Shown: positions 11,168-23,899, counted from the first letter of the stretch. The stretch: DNA of 64,000 nucleotides from Microbulbifer variabilis (GCF_020524905.1 NZ_JAIVKI010000005.1:163929-227928), one strand, 5' to 3'. Numbers and translations are program-made. The notes: generated by a model from the sequence alone, not told the origin.

Positions 11168-11270
11168 AAAAACCTCACTCTCACACGGGCAAAAACTGCA
11201 CGCGGGCACAGGTAGCCACTTATGTTGAGGCTTTTATCTCCGTCCCTGCAGCACCCGGAGCTCCTTGTAT

Positions 11271-11305
11271 AAAAATAAGGCCCGACTAATTAGGCGGGCC
11301 TTATT
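11271..11305 (-). terminator. rho-independent terminator of ccoNOQP
   Basis: 11-bp perfect stem (AATAAGGCCCG, 11274-11284, with its complement 11295-11305) and a 10-base loop. On the minus strand it is followed by a T-tract and starts 3 bases after the ccoP stop. It separates structural from assembly genes. Confidence 0.85.
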
Positions 11306-11308
11306 CGA

Positions 11309-12217
11309 TTACTGCTGTTCTTCGTCCTGTTTGGACAAGCTGTAGACATAGGCCGCCACCAGGCGGATCTTGTCTTCACGCAGTTTCTCCTTCTGCGCTG
11401 GCATCTTATTCGAGCGCCCACCGCGAATGGTGTGCTGAATCTGCTCGCGGTTGCTGCCGTAGAGCCACAAGTCATCGGTCAGGTTAGGTGCGCCGATGGC
11501 CTGGTTGCCCTTGGCATCCAATCCATGACAGGCCATACATACGGTGTTGAACACCTTCTGGCCCTCGGCGGCCATCGCCTTGTCGTGCTCCAGGCCATTG
11601 AGGGAGAGCACAAACTCGGCGGCATTGCGCACACCCTCTTCACCGATAACCGGCCCCTGCGGAGGCATCATGCCCTGACGACCATTATTAATAGTCTCCA
11701 GAATTTTCTCCGGGGTGCCGCCGTAAAGCCAGGCGTTATCTGTCAGGTTGGGGAAGCCGAAGTTACCGCCGGCATCCGCACCGTGACACACAGCGCAGTT
11801 GTTGGCGAAGATCCGCCCGCCCATTTTCAGTGCTTCTGGGCTCTGGGCAATTTCCTCAATGGGCATATCGAGGTATTTGCCAAAGTGCTCATCGAACTTC
11901 TCTTGGGCTTTTGCTTGGGAAGCTTCCAGTGCACCGACAGATGACCAGCCCCCCAGACCCTTGAAGTTACCCAAACCTGGATAGATCACCAGGTACGCCG
12001 CTGAAAACACCAGTGTGGCGATAAACAGCATGAACCACCACTTGGGCAGAGGGTTGTCGTACTCCTCGATGCCGTCGTATACGTGGCCGGTTGTTTTATT
12101 TTCCGGTTCAGCCTGGTCGTCCACTGCCACTTTTCGGTTGGCGAACAGCACCCAGGTAATCAACGCCAGATTGGCGAGGGTGAGCACAATAACCCACAAA
12201 CTCCAGAATGTACTCAT
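11309..12217 (-). CDS. ccoP: CcoP, cbb3 oxidase subunit III (dihaem cytochrome c)
   Basis: 302-residue membrane-anchored dihaem cytochrome c that feeds electrons into the cbb3 oxidase from the periplasm. Two N-terminal hydrophobic segments (about residues 6-27 and 60-80) flank the DGIEEYDNPLPKWW motif typical of CcoP. Two haem c sites follow, CAVCH and CMACH, each with a downstream Met-containing region. Its start codon shares one base with the ccoQ stop (TAATG), showing coupling. Confidence 0.96.
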   Translation of the reverse strand: MSTFWSLWVIVLTLANLALITWVLFANRKVAVDDQAEPENKTTGHVYDGIEEYDNPLPKWWFMLFIATLVFSAAYLVIYPGLGNFKGLGGWSSVGALEASQAKAQEKFDEHFGKYLDMPIEEIAQSPEALKMGGRIFANNCAVCHGADAGGNFGFPNLTDNAWLYGGTPEKILETINNGRQGMMPPQGPVIGEEGVRNAAEFVLSLNGLEHDKAMAAEGQKVFNTVCMACHGLDAKGNQAIGAPNLTDDLWLYGSNREQIQHTIRGGRSNKMPAQKEKLREDKIRLVAAYVYSLSKQDEEQQ

Positions 12218-12450
12218 TACTTGTCCTGCCCCTGTTTTCGTTCAGTCCCGGGCTTTTGCCCGGATTTGGATTCATCCTTCTGAGCGGCTGACGCGTCCTT
12301 GTCGGCTTGTTGCTCATCATCGGCAAATGGCAAATTGGCATCCTCTTCGAAGCGCTTCTTGCGCTTCGGAGAGAAGGCCCACCAGCAGATAGCCAGGAAG
12401 GCCAGTGATCCGATAACCAGTCCGATTTCCCGTAAAGTTTCGATAGTCAC
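12217..12450 (-). CDS. ccoQ: CcoQ, small cbb3 oxidase subunit
   Basis: 77-residue single-pass membrane protein (CcoQ/FixQ), which stabilises the core complex. One hydrophobic segment (about residues 9-27) ends in CWWAFSPKRKKRFEEDA, the family signature, followed by an acidic stretch and an unusually long Lys/Gln/Asp-rich hydrophilic tail. It lies between ccoO (18 bases upstream) and ccoP (1-base overlap). Confidence 0.92.
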   Translation of the reverse strand: MTIETLREIGLVIGSLAFLAICWWAFSPKRKKRFEEDANLPFADDEQQADKDASAAQKDESKSGQKPGTERKQGQDK

Positions 12451-12468
12451 GAGTTTCCTTCCTCGCTA

Positions 12469-13086
12469 TTAGCGTTTTTGGGTGACCAGAGTACCCAGCT
12501 GTTGCAAGTAAGCGACCAGAGCATCAATTTCCTTCACCTTGCCGCCGGCGAAAGGTTTGGCCGCATTGGCGATATCATCATCGGTGTAGGGGACACCCAC
12601 CAGGCGCAGGGCTTCCATTTTGCGTGCGGTGTAGTTACCGGTAACCACGTTGTCGAACAACCAGGGGTAGGCCGGCATGATGGATTCAGGCACGACGCTG
12701 CGCGGGTTGTACAGGTGGGCACGCTGCCACTCATTGGAGTAGCGGCCACCCACGCGGGCTAGGTCGGGACCAGTACGCTTGGAGCCCCACAGGAAGGGGT
12801 GCTCGTACACGGATTCCTGAGCCATGGAGTAGTGACCGTAACGCTCCACCTCAGCGCGCAGCGGACGCACCATCTGCGTGTGGCAAACGTGGCAGCCTTC
12901 GCGAATATAGATATCGCGGCCTTCCAGCTGCAGTGCGGTCAGTGGCTTCTGGCCCGGCAGCGGGGTGTAGTTAGCCTTGGTAAAGAACTGCGGAACAATC
13001 TCCACCAGAGCACCAAAGCTGATGGCGATAATGGTGAAAAAGATCATCCAGCCGATGTTTTTTTCTACGATGTCATGATTCTTCAC
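12469..13086 (-). CDS. ccoO: CcoO, cbb3 oxidase subunit II (monohaem cytochrome c)
   Basis: 205-residue membrane-anchored cytochrome c subunit. An N-terminal anchor (about residues 12-32) is followed by [16 protein letters not shown] with the haem c site CHVCH and by the conserved [15 protein letters not shown]. It lies 11 bases downstream of ccoN in the same operon. Confidence 0.97.
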   Translation of the reverse strand: MKNHDIVEKNIGWMIFFTIIAISFGALVEIVPQFFTKANYTPLPGQKPLTALQLEGRDIYIREGCHVCHTQMVRPLRAEVERYGHYSMAQESVYEHPFLWGSKRTGPDLARVGGRYSNEWQRAHLYNPRSVVPESIMPAYPWLFDNVVTGNYTARKMEALRLVGVPYTDDDIANAAKPFAGGKVKEIDALVAYLQQLGTLVTQKR

Positions 13087-13097
13087 GATCTAAACTC

Positions 13098-14552
13098 CTA
13101 TGCCGCAGGCACTGCTCGAACGGTGTTATCGGCTTCGGTATCGTTTACTTTTTCGGTAATCGTGCGGTAAACGTTGTAAGCCATCAGCAGCATACCTACC
13201 AGGAACATGGCACCGCCCAACCAGCGCACCACGTAACCCGGGTGGCTAGCCACAACACTCTCAACGAAGCTGTAAGTCAGGGTGCCGTCGGCGTTGAAGG
13301 CGCGCCACATCAGCCCCTGGGTAATACCATTTACCCACATGGCCGCGATGTACAGGACAGTACCCACAGTCGCCAGCCAGAAGTGCGCGTTGATCAGCTT
13401 GGTGCTGTACATTTCGCGACGCTTCCACAGAACCGGAACCAGGTGATACAGAGCGCCGATAGAGATCATCGCAACCCAGCCCAATGCGCCGGAATGTACG
13501 TGGCCAACAGTCCAATCGGTGTTGTGAGACAGCGCGTTCACAGTCTTGATGGACATCATCGGGCCTTCGAAGGTGGACATGCCGTAGAAGGACAGGGATA
13601 CCACCAGGAAGCGCAATGTCGGATCGGTGCGCAGCTTATGCCAGGCGCCAGACAGAGTCATGATGCCGTTGATCATACCGCCCCAGGAAGGCGCTAGCAG
13701 GATCAAGGACATTACCATCGCCAGGCTCTGCGCCCAGTCGGGCAGCGCTGAGTAGTGCAGGTGGTGACCACCGGCCCATACGTACAGAGAGATCAAAGCC
13801 CAGAAGTGAACGATAGAAAGCTGGTAGGAGTAAACAGGACGACCTGCCTGCTTGGGTACGAAGTAGTACATGATGCCGAGGAAGGCCGCAGTCAGGAAGA
13901 AGCCTACCGCGTTGTGGCCGTACCACCACTGGATCATCGCATCCTTGGTACCGGAGTAGATGGAGTAAGACTTGAACGGAGCAACCGGAATTTCCAAATT
14001 ATTAATAATATGGAGTACGGCGATGGTGATGATGTAAGCACCGAAGAACCAGTTCGCAACGTAAATATGGGAGGTCTTGCGCTTCATGATGGTGCCGAAA
14101 AACACCAGCGCATAAGCGACCCAAACTACGGCGATCAGGATATCGATCGGCCACTCCAGTTCAGCGTATTCCTTGGTGGAGGTGAAGCCCATCGGCAGGG
14201 TAATTGCCGCTGCGATGATAACGATCTGCCATCCCCAGAAGGTGAAAGGAATCAGCCAGCCACCCCAGAGGCGTACCTGACAGGTGCGCTGCACCACATA
14301 ATAGGAGGTGGCAAACAGAACACTACCACCGAATGCGAAGATAACCGCATTGGTGTGCAGTGGCCGCAATCGCCCGAAATGGGAGAAGGGCTGCCAGAAA
14401 TTATTGAGCTCTGGCCAGGCCAGCTGAGCTGCAATCAATACGCCCATGCCCATGCCAAAGATGCCCCAGACCACGGACATGATGGTGAACTGGCGCACGA
14501 TTTTGTAGTCATAGTCCGGCACATGGCCGGTCTTTGCCACCGTTGTCGTCAT
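13098..14552 (-). CDS. ccoN: CcoN, cbb3 oxidase catalytic subunit I
   Basis: 484-residue haem-copper oxidase subunit I with about 12 membrane segments. It binds haem b and the haem b3-CuB centre and reduces oxygen with high affinity. Visible motifs include [24 protein letters not shown] (His ligand region), GGHHLHY (CuB His pair) and [13 protein letters not shown] at 14552 has GGAAG 8 bases upstream and gives the standard N-terminus; an in-frame start at 14609 would add 19 unrelated residues. First gene of ccoNOQP, under an FNR-type site. Confidence 0.97.
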   Translation of the reverse strand: MTTTVAKTGHVPDYDYKIVRQFTIMSVVWGIFGMGMGVLIAAQLAWPELNNFWQPFSHFGRLRPLHTNAVIFAFGGSVLFATSYYVVQRTCQVRLWGGWLIPFTFWGWQIVIIAAAITLPMGFTSTKEYAELEWPIDILIAVVWVAYALVFFGTIMKRKTSHIYVANWFFGAYIITIAVLHIINNLEIPVAPFKSYSIYSGTKDAMIQWWYGHNAVGFFLTAAFLGIMYYFVPKQAGRPVYSYQLSIVHFWALISLYVWAGGHHLHYSALPDWAQSLAMVMSLILLAPSWGGMINGIMTLSGAWHKLRTDPTLRFLVVSLSFYGMSTFEGPMMSIKTVNALSHNTDWTVGHVHSGALGWVAMISIGALYHLVPVLWKRREMYSTKLINAHFWLATVGTVLYIAAMWVNGITQGLMWRAFNADGTLTYSFVESVVASHPGYVVRWLGGAMFLVGMLLMAYNVYRTITEKVNDTEADNTVRAVPAA

Positions 14553-14700
14553 GTTTTTACTTCCGTTGCTTTTAAAATTCGGATCCACTGAGCGGGCCTG
14601 GCCCACCACTGGGTCTGCGGCAGTTATGTATGAAGCTACTTGTGAACCTATCTACGAAGCCACGGGCATACACACAACTGTCACTGTTGGCCGGATAAGG

Positions 14701-14742
14701 ATTTAAACGCATCCCTCACCGGCCTTGGCTGATCTAAATCAA
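14701..14742 (-). promoter_or_regulatory. FNR/ANR-type box and -10 of the ccoN promoter
   Basis: CTGATCTAAATCAA at 14729-14742 matches the FNR/ANR consensus TTGAT-N4-ATCAA at 9 of 10 positions. On the minus strand a TTAAAT hexamer lies at 14706-14701, where the -10 of a class II site (box centre at -41.5, start near 14694) should be. The leader would be about 140 bases. Oxygen-limited induction of cbb3 oxidase by ANR/FNR is established in Pseudomonas; here it is inferred from the site. Confidence 0.75.
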
Positions 14743-14751
14743 CTAAGTCGA

Positions 14752-15972
14752 CTAAATCAACTTTCTTCCTTTACCGGCGGCAATACGCAGGCGCAGGGCG
14801 TTGAGCTTGATAAAGCCCTCCGCATCTTTCTGGTTGTAGGCCCCGGCATCGTCCTCGAAGGTAGCGATGCGCTCATCAAAAAGGCTATCAGCAGAGCGGC
14901 GCCCAACAGCGCTCACACTACCCTTGTAGAGCTTCAGGCGTACTTCACCATTTACCACTGCTTGAGATTCATCAATTGCGGCCTGCAACATGCGGCGCTC
15001 TGGAGACCACCAGTAGCCGTTGTAAATCAAGTCGGCATAACGCGGCATCAGGGAATCTTTCATATGTGCCACTTCGCGGTCCAAGGTGATGGACTCAATA
15101 GCGCGGTGTGCCTTCATCAAAATCGTGCCGCCAGGGGTTTCGTAACAACCGCGGGACTTCATACCCACATAGCGGTTCTCCACGATATCCAGACGGCCAA
15201 TGCCGTTGGCCCCGCCCAGCTTGTTCAGTTTTTCCAACAGGGTGGCCGGGCTCAGGCGCTCGCCGTCGATAGAGACCGGATCACCTTTCTCAAATCCGAT
15301 AGTGATATAAGTCGGCTCATCCGGCGCGGCTTCAGGGCTCACACTCCAGCGCCACATATCTTCCTCGGCCTCAGCCCAGGGGTCCTCGAGAATGCCGCCC
15401 TCATAAGAGATATGCAGCAGGTTGGCATCCATCGAGTAGGGGGACTTTTTCTTCTTGGAAGAGAAGTCCACGGGAATTTTGTGCTGCTCGCAGTACTGCA
15501 TCAGCTTTTCGCGGGAATTTAGATCCCATTCGCGCCAGGGCGCAATAACCTGAATCCCTGGCTTCAGCGCATAGGCACCCAACTCAAAGCGCACCTGGTC
15601 GTTACCTTTGCCGGTGGCGCCATGAGAAATGGCATCGGCGCCGGTTTCGTTGGCAATCTCAATCAAACGCTTGGCGATCAACGGGCGTGCAATAGAAGTG
15701 CCCAGCAGGTACTCGCCCTCGTAGATGGCATTGGCGCGGAACATTGGGAAAACGAAGTCCCGCACATATTCCTCGCGCAGGTCATCGATATAAATCTCTT
15801 TAACCCCGAGGGCTTCAGCCTTGGCTCGCGCCGGCTCAACCTCTTCACCCTGGCCAATATCCGCGGTGAAGGTCACCACTTCACAGTCATAGGTATCCTG
15901 CAACCAGCGCACGATTACTGAAGTATCCAGTCCGCCGGAATATGCCAGTACCACCTTCTCGATTTTGCTCAT
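14752..15972 (-). CDS. argG: argininosuccinate synthase
   Basis: Joins citrulline and aspartate with ATP to argininosuccinate in arginine synthesis, in the cytoplasm. 406 residues, type I length. The P-loop-like [10 protein letters not shown] is at the N-terminus, followed by the conserved [30 protein letters not shown] and [19 protein letters not shown] blocks. The ATG at 15972 has AGAGGA upstream. The gene is divergent from pyrC across 320 bases. Confidence 0.97.
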   Translation of the reverse strand: MSKIEKVVLAYSGGLDTSVIVRWLQDTYDCEVVTFTADIGQGEEVEPARAKAEALGVKEIYIDDLREEYVRDFVFPMFRANAIYEGEYLLGTSIARPLIAKRLIEIANETGADAISHGATGKGNDQVRFELGAYALKPGIQVIAPWREWDLNSREKLMQYCEQHKIPVDFSSKKKKSPYSMDANLLHISYEGGILEDPWAEAEEDMWRWSVSPEAAPDEPTYITIGFEKGDPVSIDGERLSPATLLEKLNKLGGANGIGRLDIVENRYVGMKSRGCYETPGGTILMKAHRAIESITLDREVAHMKDSLMPRYADLIYNGYWWSPERRMLQAAIDESQAVVNGEVRLKLYKGSVSAVGRRSADSLFDERIATFEDDAGAYNQKDAEGFIKLNALRLRIAAGKGRKLI

Positions 15973-16292
15973 TGCTGTCCTCTGCTGCCGGATTTCGTCA
16001 CCACGACCAAAGTGCGGCGACCTGGATCACCTTTCTGTGAAGCTCGTATTGTTCTGGGGGAGGTTATTTTTGGAGGTATGCCCAGCATCGGTATTTATGG
16101 GCACAATAAATACCCACATACTTTATCGGGGCGCGATTGTAGCGCCTCTGTTCGCAATCGACTAGCGCCAAGGTGTGAGTCTACACAATTGATTAACTTT
16201 CAACCGGCCCGCAGATCGCATTTTCACCCCGCATCGGGTAGCATGCGCGCCGCACAGAGACTCTTCTACAGCAATTGATATCCTGGAGTACC
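15973..16292. other. argG / pyrC divergent regulatory region
   Basis: About 320 bases with no gene. It contains a 9-bp perfect inverted repeat at 16090-16114 (GGTATTTAT, 7-base spacer, ATAAATACC). This could be an operator or an RNA hairpin for one of the two biosynthetic genes. It does not match the ArgR or PurR consensus I know. Confidence 0.5.
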
Positions 16293-17324
16293 ATGACGGA
16301 GCAAATCACTCTTCGCGCCCCTGACGACTGGCATATTCACCTGCGTGACGGCGCCGCTCTGGAGCGCACCGTTGGCGATGCCGCCCGACAATTCCACCGC
16401 GCAATTGTGATGCCAAACCTGGTTCCGCCTGTCACCAACGCCGAGGGCGCAACCGCGTACCGGGAGCGTATTCTCCAGCATGTCCCAACCGGCCGTTCAT
16501 TTGAACCGCTGATGGTGATTTACCTCACCGACATGACCGATGCCGAAGTCATTCGCCAGGCTCACGCAGCCGGTGTGATCGCAGCGAAGCTCTACCCCGC
16601 CGGCGCCACCACCAACTCCGACTCCGGAGTAACAGATATCGCCAATATTTACCCGGCTTTGGAAGAAATGCAGTCCTACGGCATGAAGCTGCTCGTGCAC
16701 GGGGAAGTAACCACCAGTGATATCGATATCTTCGATCGCGAACACGTTTTTATCGAGAAGACTCTGTCCCGCCTGGTAGATGATTTCCCGACTTTGAAAG
16801 TGGTGTTTGAACATATCACCACCGCCCAAGCGGTCGAGTTCGTGCAGAGTGCCCGCGAAGGGGTTGCCGCAACCATTACCGCACATCACCTGCTGTACAA
16901 CCGCAACCATATGCTGGTAGGCGGCATTCGTCCGCACTTCTACTGCCTGCCGATCCTGAAACGCGGCGATCACCAGTCCGCACTGATTGAAGCAGCCACC
17001 AGTGGCAGCCCGAAATTTTTCCTCGGCACCGACTCGGCTCCCCACGCGCATCACAAGAAAGAGCACGAGTGCGGCTGCGCCGGTTGCTATACCGCCTACT
17101 CTGCCATCGAGCTTTACGCCGAAGCCTTTGAACGCGCCGGAAAGCTGGATAAGCTCGAGGGCTTCGCCAGCAATTTCGGTCCCGATTTTTACGACCTGCC
17201 GCGCAACCAGGGCACCATTACCCTGGTTAAGCAGCCCTGGGCACTACCGGAAGCCCTGGAGATGGGCGGCGAAAAGCTGATCCCCCTGGCCGCCGGTGAA
17301 ACCCTGAACTGGAAGCTCGTATAA
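16293..17324 (+). CDS. pyrC: dihydroorotase (class II)
   Basis: Zinc amidohydrolase of pyrimidine synthesis, which cyclises carbamoyl-aspartate to dihydroorotate. 343 residues, typical of the class II E. coli-like PyrC. HIH metal ligands lie at residues 14-16 (DDWHIHLRD); also visible are [19 protein letters not shown] (carboxylated Lys), LLVHGEV, EHITT and the GTDSAPH block with the catalytic Asp. The ATG at 16293 follows TGGAG. rnt lies downstream after 89 bases containing a hairpin. Confidence 0.96.
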   Translation: MTEQITLRAPDDWHIHLRDGAALERTVGDAARQFHRAIVMPNLVPPVTNAEGATAYRERILQHVPTGRSFEPLMVIYLTDMTDAEVIRQAHAAGVIAAKLYPAGATTNSDSGVTDIANIYPALEEMQSYGMKLLVHGEVTTSDIDIFDREHVFIEKTLSRLVDDFPTLKVVFEHITTAQAVEFVQSAREGVAATITAHHLLYNRNHMLVGGIRPHFYCLPILKRGDHQSALIEAATSGSPKFFLGTDSAPHAHHKKEHECGCAGCYTAYSAIELYAEAFERAGKLDKLEGFASNFGPDFYDLPRNQGTITLVKQPWALPEALEMGGEKLIPLAAGETLNWKLV

Positions 17325-17338
17325 TTCCAGCTCGAACC

Positions 17339-17361
17339 TTCGCGGGTCACAAGCCCGCGAA
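17339..17361 (+). terminator. hairpin between pyrC and rnt
   Basis: 8-bp perfect stem TTCGCGGG / CCCGCGAA with a 7-base loop. No T-run follows, so it is an RNA-stability or attenuation element at best. Confidence 0.3.
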
Positions 17362-17413
17362 TCCCTGCTCGCCGGATTTGTATCGACACAACTGAGATTT
17401 ACAAGGACCCAAA

Positions 17414-18088
17414 GTGACCCCCGCGGAAGAACCCACAGGACCAAAGAGCCCACTTGCCCAGCGATTTCGCGGCTTCCTGCCGGTTGTGATCGACCTGGAA
17501 ACCGGCGGCTTTAACGCGCGCACCGATGCCCTGCTGGAAATTTCGGCGGTAATCCTGGATATGGATGAAGAAGGGAAACTTTTCCCACTGGAGACCCACA
17601 GCTTCCACCTGGAACCCTTCGAGGGCGCCAATGTAGAGCAGTCGGCCCTCGACTTTATCGGCATCGACCTGGAGTCCCCCGAGCGCGAAGCCTGGCCCGA
17701 GGAAATCGCCCTACCGGAAATGTTTCGCAAGATCCGTAGCGCAGTGAAGAAGCACAACTGCACCCGCGCCATTATGGTCGCCCACAATGCCCACTTCGAT
17801 TTGGGTTTTGTAAATGCGGCAGTTGAGCGAACCGGTATTAAACGCAACCCTTTCCACCCGTTCTCCTGCTTCGATACCGCCACCCTCGCCGGGCTTGCCT
17901 ACGGTCAAACCGTGTTAGCCAAAGCTTGCCAGGTCGCCGGTATCGAATTCGATAACAGCTGCGCCCACTCCGCCGAATACGATGCGGAAAAAACCGCAAC
18001 CCTATTTTGCGGTATCGTCAACAAATGGCGGGAACTGGGTGGCTGGCCAGTGGCCAGCACGGAATTCGAGGAGCAGGAGGCCAACTAG
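17414..18088 (+). CDS. rnt: ribonuclease T
   Basis: 224-residue DEDD-family 3'-5' exoribonuclease that trims tRNA CCA ends and matures other stable RNAs. Exo I motif VIDLETGGF supplies Asp and Glu, Exo II is HNAHFDLGF, and Exo III is [14 protein letters not shown] with the catalytic His and Asp. Start is GTG at 17414 with AAGGA 7 bases upstream. The argG-pyrC-rnt neighbourhood is also found in Pseudomonas. Confidence 0.96.
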   Translation: MTPAEEPTGPKSPLAQRFRGFLPVVIDLETGGFNARTDALLEISAVILDMDEEGKLFPLETHSFHLEPFEGANVEQSALDFIGIDLESPEREAWPEEIALPEMFRKIRSAVKKHNCTRAIMVAHNAHFDLGFVNAAVERTGIKRNPFHPFSCFDTATLAGLAYGQTVLAKACQVAGIEFDNSCAHSAEYDAEKTATLFCGIVNKWRELGGWPVASTEFEEQEAN

Positions 18089-18272
18089 CCTCCTGCGAGC
18101 ACTCCCCTGTCAGTGGTCGGAGCAGTCCGTTCCGCCCCCCTCTGCACCCTTCTCCTTTAGCCACTCCCGTGGCGGCAAACTGCGCACTATGGATGCCACT
18201 TAGACAATTGGGTGCTTTTTTATGCAGTTTGCTGTATGATGACTCGCTAACCCAAAACACCGGACAGTCAAC

Positions 18273-18467
18273 GTGGCCAAAAAAGCATCCTCCTCTTCCA
18301 GTCGCAAGCAGAACACACCTCTAGAGACCAGTGAGAGTATTGAGGCGCAGGTGCAGGCCTTTTTGGCGAAAGGCGGTGAAATTGAACAGGTCCCCAAGGG
18401 CGTGAGCGGCCAGACTAACACCTCCGGCCCCAAACATATCACTCTAGGCAAGAAGCCCCGCGGCTAA
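18273..18467 (+). CDS. small conserved basic protein, unknown function
   Basis: 64 residues with a Lys/Ser-rich N-terminus, a helical segment with ESIEAQVQAFLAKGGEIEQV, and then KGVSGQTNTSGPK. I recall similar short proteins with AFLAxGGxIxxxPxGxSG in pseudomonads, without a known function. Start is GTG at 18273; no strong ribosome binding site is seen. A bidirectional terminator follows. Confidence 0.65.
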   Translation: MAKKASSSSSRKQNTPLETSESIEAQVQAFLAKGGEIEQVPKGVSGQTNTSGPKHITLGKKPRG

Positions 18468-18556
18468 CTTTACACCACGGCTTCCATTTCCTGCTCCACA
18501 GTTTAAGGCCCCGATTTCAGCACCTGATCATCAGCGGTTGCGAAATCGGGACCATA

Positions 18557-18586
18557 AAAAAAGGCCGCTATTTAGCGGCCTTTTTT
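18557..18586. terminator. bidirectional terminator
   Basis: GGCCGCTA / TAGCGGCC stem flanked by an A-run on the left and a T-run on the right, between the plus-strand small gene and the minus-strand secF. It should work in both directions. A second inverted repeat (CCCGATTTC at about 18512, GAAATCGGG at about 18542) lies just upstream. Confidence 0.85.
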
Positions 18587-18605
18587 ATTGAAGAGCTATC
18601 CCGAA

Positions 18606-19607
18606 TTAGGGCATCTCTTCCAGCTCCGCGCCCTCTTTCACTGCCGGCATCAGATCCTCTTTGGAGATATGCAATGCCATCAATACATTTGCGGCCACAT
18701 AAATCGAGGAGTAAGTACCCACAACCACACCGACAATCAAAGCCAGGGAGAAGTTGTGAATCAGCTCGCCGCCAAAAAACTGCAGCGCCCACAGCACTAA
18801 CAAAGTGGTGAACGAGGTCATAAAGGTACGGCCGAGAGTCTGGCTGATGGAGATATTAATAATCTCCTCCGGGTCTGCCTTACGGACCTTGCGAAAGTTC
18901 TCGCGGATACGGTCAGCCACAACGATGGTATCGTTCAGGGAGTAACCGATCACCGCCAGCACTGCCGCCAGCACAGTCAAATCGAAATCCAGTCCCAGCA
19001 GCGCGAAAAATCCCAACACAATGATGACATCATGTGCCAGTGCCGTAACCGCCCCGATAGAAAACTTGTACTGGAAGCGCAGAGTCACATACAGCATCAC
19101 CAGCGCCAAAGCCACCAACATGCCTAAACCGCCATCGTCGCGCAGCTCGGCACCCACTTGCGGACCCACCATTTCAACGCGACGCAGGGTGACGTTGCCA
19201 TCACTGCCCGCATGTAGCACTTCAACCACTTTATTGCCGATGGGCGTTGTGGCTTCCTGATTGGTGGCGCTGATCTGGGTGACTTCTTCAGTGACCTCCG
19301 GAGGCAATTTGATCATCAGCTCGTTGTCGGAGCCATAATTCACCACCGTCGCACCTTTATAGCCGGCATCCTCCAGCTGGGTGCGTACATCATTTATAAA
19401 TGGGGTAACTTCAAAACCCACTTCAACCTGGGTACCGCCGGTAAAGTCCAGGCCAAACTTCAGGCCCTTGGCTGCCAGCACCCCAATTGAGGCCAGCACC
19501 AGCAGGATGGATATCGCTGCGGCAAGCTTACGCCAGCGCATGAAGTCATACACACGCTTGCCCATATACTCGGTGATTTTACCGCTTTCCACTTTGGTCT
19601 CACTCAT
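18606..19607 (-). CDS. secF: protein translocase subunit SecF
   Basis: 333-residue RND-family membrane protein which, with SecD, uses the proton gradient to pull preproteins through SecYEG. It has an N-terminal membrane segment followed by GLDFTGGTQVEVGF, a periplasmic domain and five further membrane segments containing SLNDTIVVADRIRENFRK. ATG at 19607 has AAGGAG upstream. The secD stop lies 11 bases before. Confidence 0.96.
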   Translation of the reverse strand: MSETKVESGKITEYMGKRVYDFMRWRKLAAAISILLVLASIGVLAAKGLKFGLDFTGGTQVEVGFEVTPFINDVRTQLEDAGYKGATVVNYGSDNELMIKLPPEVTEEVTQISATNQEATTPIGNKVVEVLHAGSDGNVTLRRVEMVGPQVGAELRDDGGLGMLVALALVMLYVTLRFQYKFSIGAVTALAHDVIIVLGFFALLGLDFDLTVLAAVLAVIGYSLNDTIVVADRIRENFRKVRKADPEEIINISISQTLGRTFMTSFTTLLVLWALQFFGGELIHNFSLALIVGVVVGTYSSIYVAANVLMALHISKEDLMPAVKEGAELEEMP

Positions 19608-19618
19608 GGCCAGTCTCC

Positions 19619-21487
19619 TTAAATCCAGAGCTTCTGTACACGGCGACCGCCGTAGAACAAGTTGATGATTGCACGCGTGCCCATAATGGCACTAAACATG
19701 GAGGTAAGAATACCGATCGACAGAGTCACTGCGAAGCCCTGTACCGGACCCGAACCAATCGCATAGAGGATGACCGCCACAATTAAGGTGGTGATGTTGG
19801 CATCCACAATAGTGCTGTAGGCATTATCGAAGCCAGCGCTGATCGCCGACTGGGGCGGCATCCCATTCCTGAGTTCCTCCCGTATTCGCGAGAAAATCAG
19901 TACGTTGGCATCCACCGCCATACCCACAGTCAGAACGATACCGGCAATACCCGGCAACGTCAGGGTGGCACCGAGAATCGACATCACTGCCACCAACAGA
20001 ATCAGGTTAACTCCCAGGGCAAGATTGGCGGCGAGGCCAAACAGCCGGTAAGAGATCAGCATACAGATAATCACCGCGAGCAGACCGATCTGCACTGACT
20101 GCACACCCACCTTGATGTTATCCGCACCTAAAGATGGACCAATCACTCGCTCTTCCACAAAGTACATGGGCGCAGCCAAGGCACCGGCACGCAGCAACAG
20201 GGCCAATTCCTGAGCTTCCGCCGGGCTATCCAGTCCAGTTACACGGAACTGCTTACCCAGGGCGCTCTGCACTGTGGCAAGGCTGATAATTTTCTTGTCT
20301 TCGGTCTTAACCTGCTCGGTAACCTGGTTACCCTCAGCATCCATTTTGGTCTGCGGGGTAAAGCGGGTCTCGATAAACAGAGTACCCATACGGCGGCCAA
20401 CATTTTTCCAGGTAGCCCGGTGCATCAGTTCACCACCGCGGGAATCCAGGGTGATATTTACCTGGGGAAGACCACTTTCGTCGTAGCCAACACGAGCATT
20501 GGTAACGCTGTCACCCTTGATAATGATCTTACGCTCCAGCCAGGCACCACCGTACATTTGCTGCTGGCGCTCACCGCGATATTCGAAGTACTCCTTATTG
20601 GTGACCAGCTCATCGGGGCTGGCCTCCATACGGTATTCCAAGTTGGCGGTCTTACCGATAATCCGCTTGGCCTCGGCGGTGTCCTGAACACCAGGCAGCT
20701 CCACCACGATACGGTTGCGCCCCTGGCGCTGTACGATCGGTTCGGCCACACCCAGCTCATTCACCCGGTTGCGCAGGGTGGTGAGGTTCTGGGATACGGC
20801 GTAGTCTTCAAGCTGCTTGATTTCCTGCTCGGACAAGGTAGCGCGAATTTCCAGGTTCTCGCCGCTGCCGGATTCGCTCAGCTGTAACTGCGGGAATTCC
20901 TTGCGCATAGTGGACAGGGCCAGGCTGCGCAACTCATCGTTGCGGAAACGCGCCACGATCTCGCGATCATCAACCAGGTCCACACTGCGGTAGCGGGCCT
21001 TGGCCGCACGCAGCTTGGTTTTCACATCCTGCGCGTAGCCTTCCATATTGGTTTTTACGATGGTGTTGGTATCCACCTCCATCAGGAAGTGCACACCACC
21101 AGCCAGGTCGAGACCCAACTTCATGGGGCTCGCACCGATATCACTGAGCCATTTGGGGGTTGTGGATGCCAGGTTCAGAGCCACCACGTAATCGCTGTGC
21201 CCCAATGCCTCTTGAATAGCGCGCTTGGCGGGCAACTGCTGGTCGATCGAGTCAAGACGGATCAGGATCGCCTTGTCACCCACCTCTCCGCCGAAGTGTT
21301 GGATGCCTGCATCATCCAGGGCTTTGCGCGCCTTAGTGAGGACGCTCTCATCCATCACCATGGCGCTGGACTGCCCGGAAATCTGCACCGCAGGGTCCGG
21401 CTTATAGAGGTTGGGCGCGGCGTAGATCAGGCCGAAGGCCACAACCGCGAGAATCAGAAAGTACTTCCAGATCGGGTAGCGATTCAT
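19619..21487 (-). CDS. secD: protein translocase subunit SecD
   Basis: 622-residue partner of SecF. One N-terminal membrane segment, MKLGLDLAGGVHFLMEVD, the P1 head region, FRVTGL and a C-terminal five-segment membrane domain with GMAVDANVLIFSRIREE, which bears the conserved Asp and Arg of proton transfer. Length is normal for Pseudomonas-type SecD. The upstream gene is tgt; yajC, which usually lies between, is not there. Confidence 0.96.
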   Translation of the reverse strand: MNRYPIWKYFLILAVVAFGLIYAAPNLYKPDPAVQISGQSSAMVMDESVLTKARKALDDAGIQHFGGEVGDKAILIRLDSIDQQLPAKRAIQEALGHSDYVVALNLASTTPKWLSDIGASPMKLGLDLAGGVHFLMEVDTNTIVKTNMEGYAQDVKTKLRAAKARYRSVDLVDDREIVARFRNDELRSLALSTMRKEFPQLQLSESGSGENLEIRATLSEQEIKQLEDYAVSQNLTTLRNRVNELGVAEPIVQRQGRNRIVVELPGVQDTAEAKRIIGKTANLEYRMEASPDELVTNKEYFEYRGERQQQMYGGAWLERKIIIKGDSVTNARVGYDESGLPQVNITLDSRGGELMHRATWKNVGRRMGTLFIETRFTPQTKMDAEGNQVTEQVKTEDKKIISLATVQSALGKQFRVTGLDSPAEAQELALLLRAGALAAPMYFVEERVIGPSLGADNIKVGVQSVQIGLLAVIICMLISYRLFGLAANLALGVNLILLVAVMSILGATLTLPGIAGIVLTVGMAVDANVLIFSRIREELRNGMPPQSAISAGFDNAYSTIVDANITTLIVAVILYAIGSGPVQGFAVTLSIGILTSMFSAIMGTRAIINLFYGGRRVQKLWI

Positions 21488-21692
21488 GCTGTTCTCATTG
21501 TTCTAGTGTGACCCCGAGGGCCGGTAAAGCTTGGCAATTTGCCTGGATATGTGGGCACAGCGAGCGGATTGCAAGGTGCCGGGCTCCCGACAAAGGTGGA
21601 GGCGATTATACGGAGATCAGGGGGCTGAACAAATGACGGGGGCACAGCGATGCGCTCGACTGCGCCCCAAATAGGATAAAAGTGCGACAGGA

Positions 21693-23899
<2,207 letters not shown>

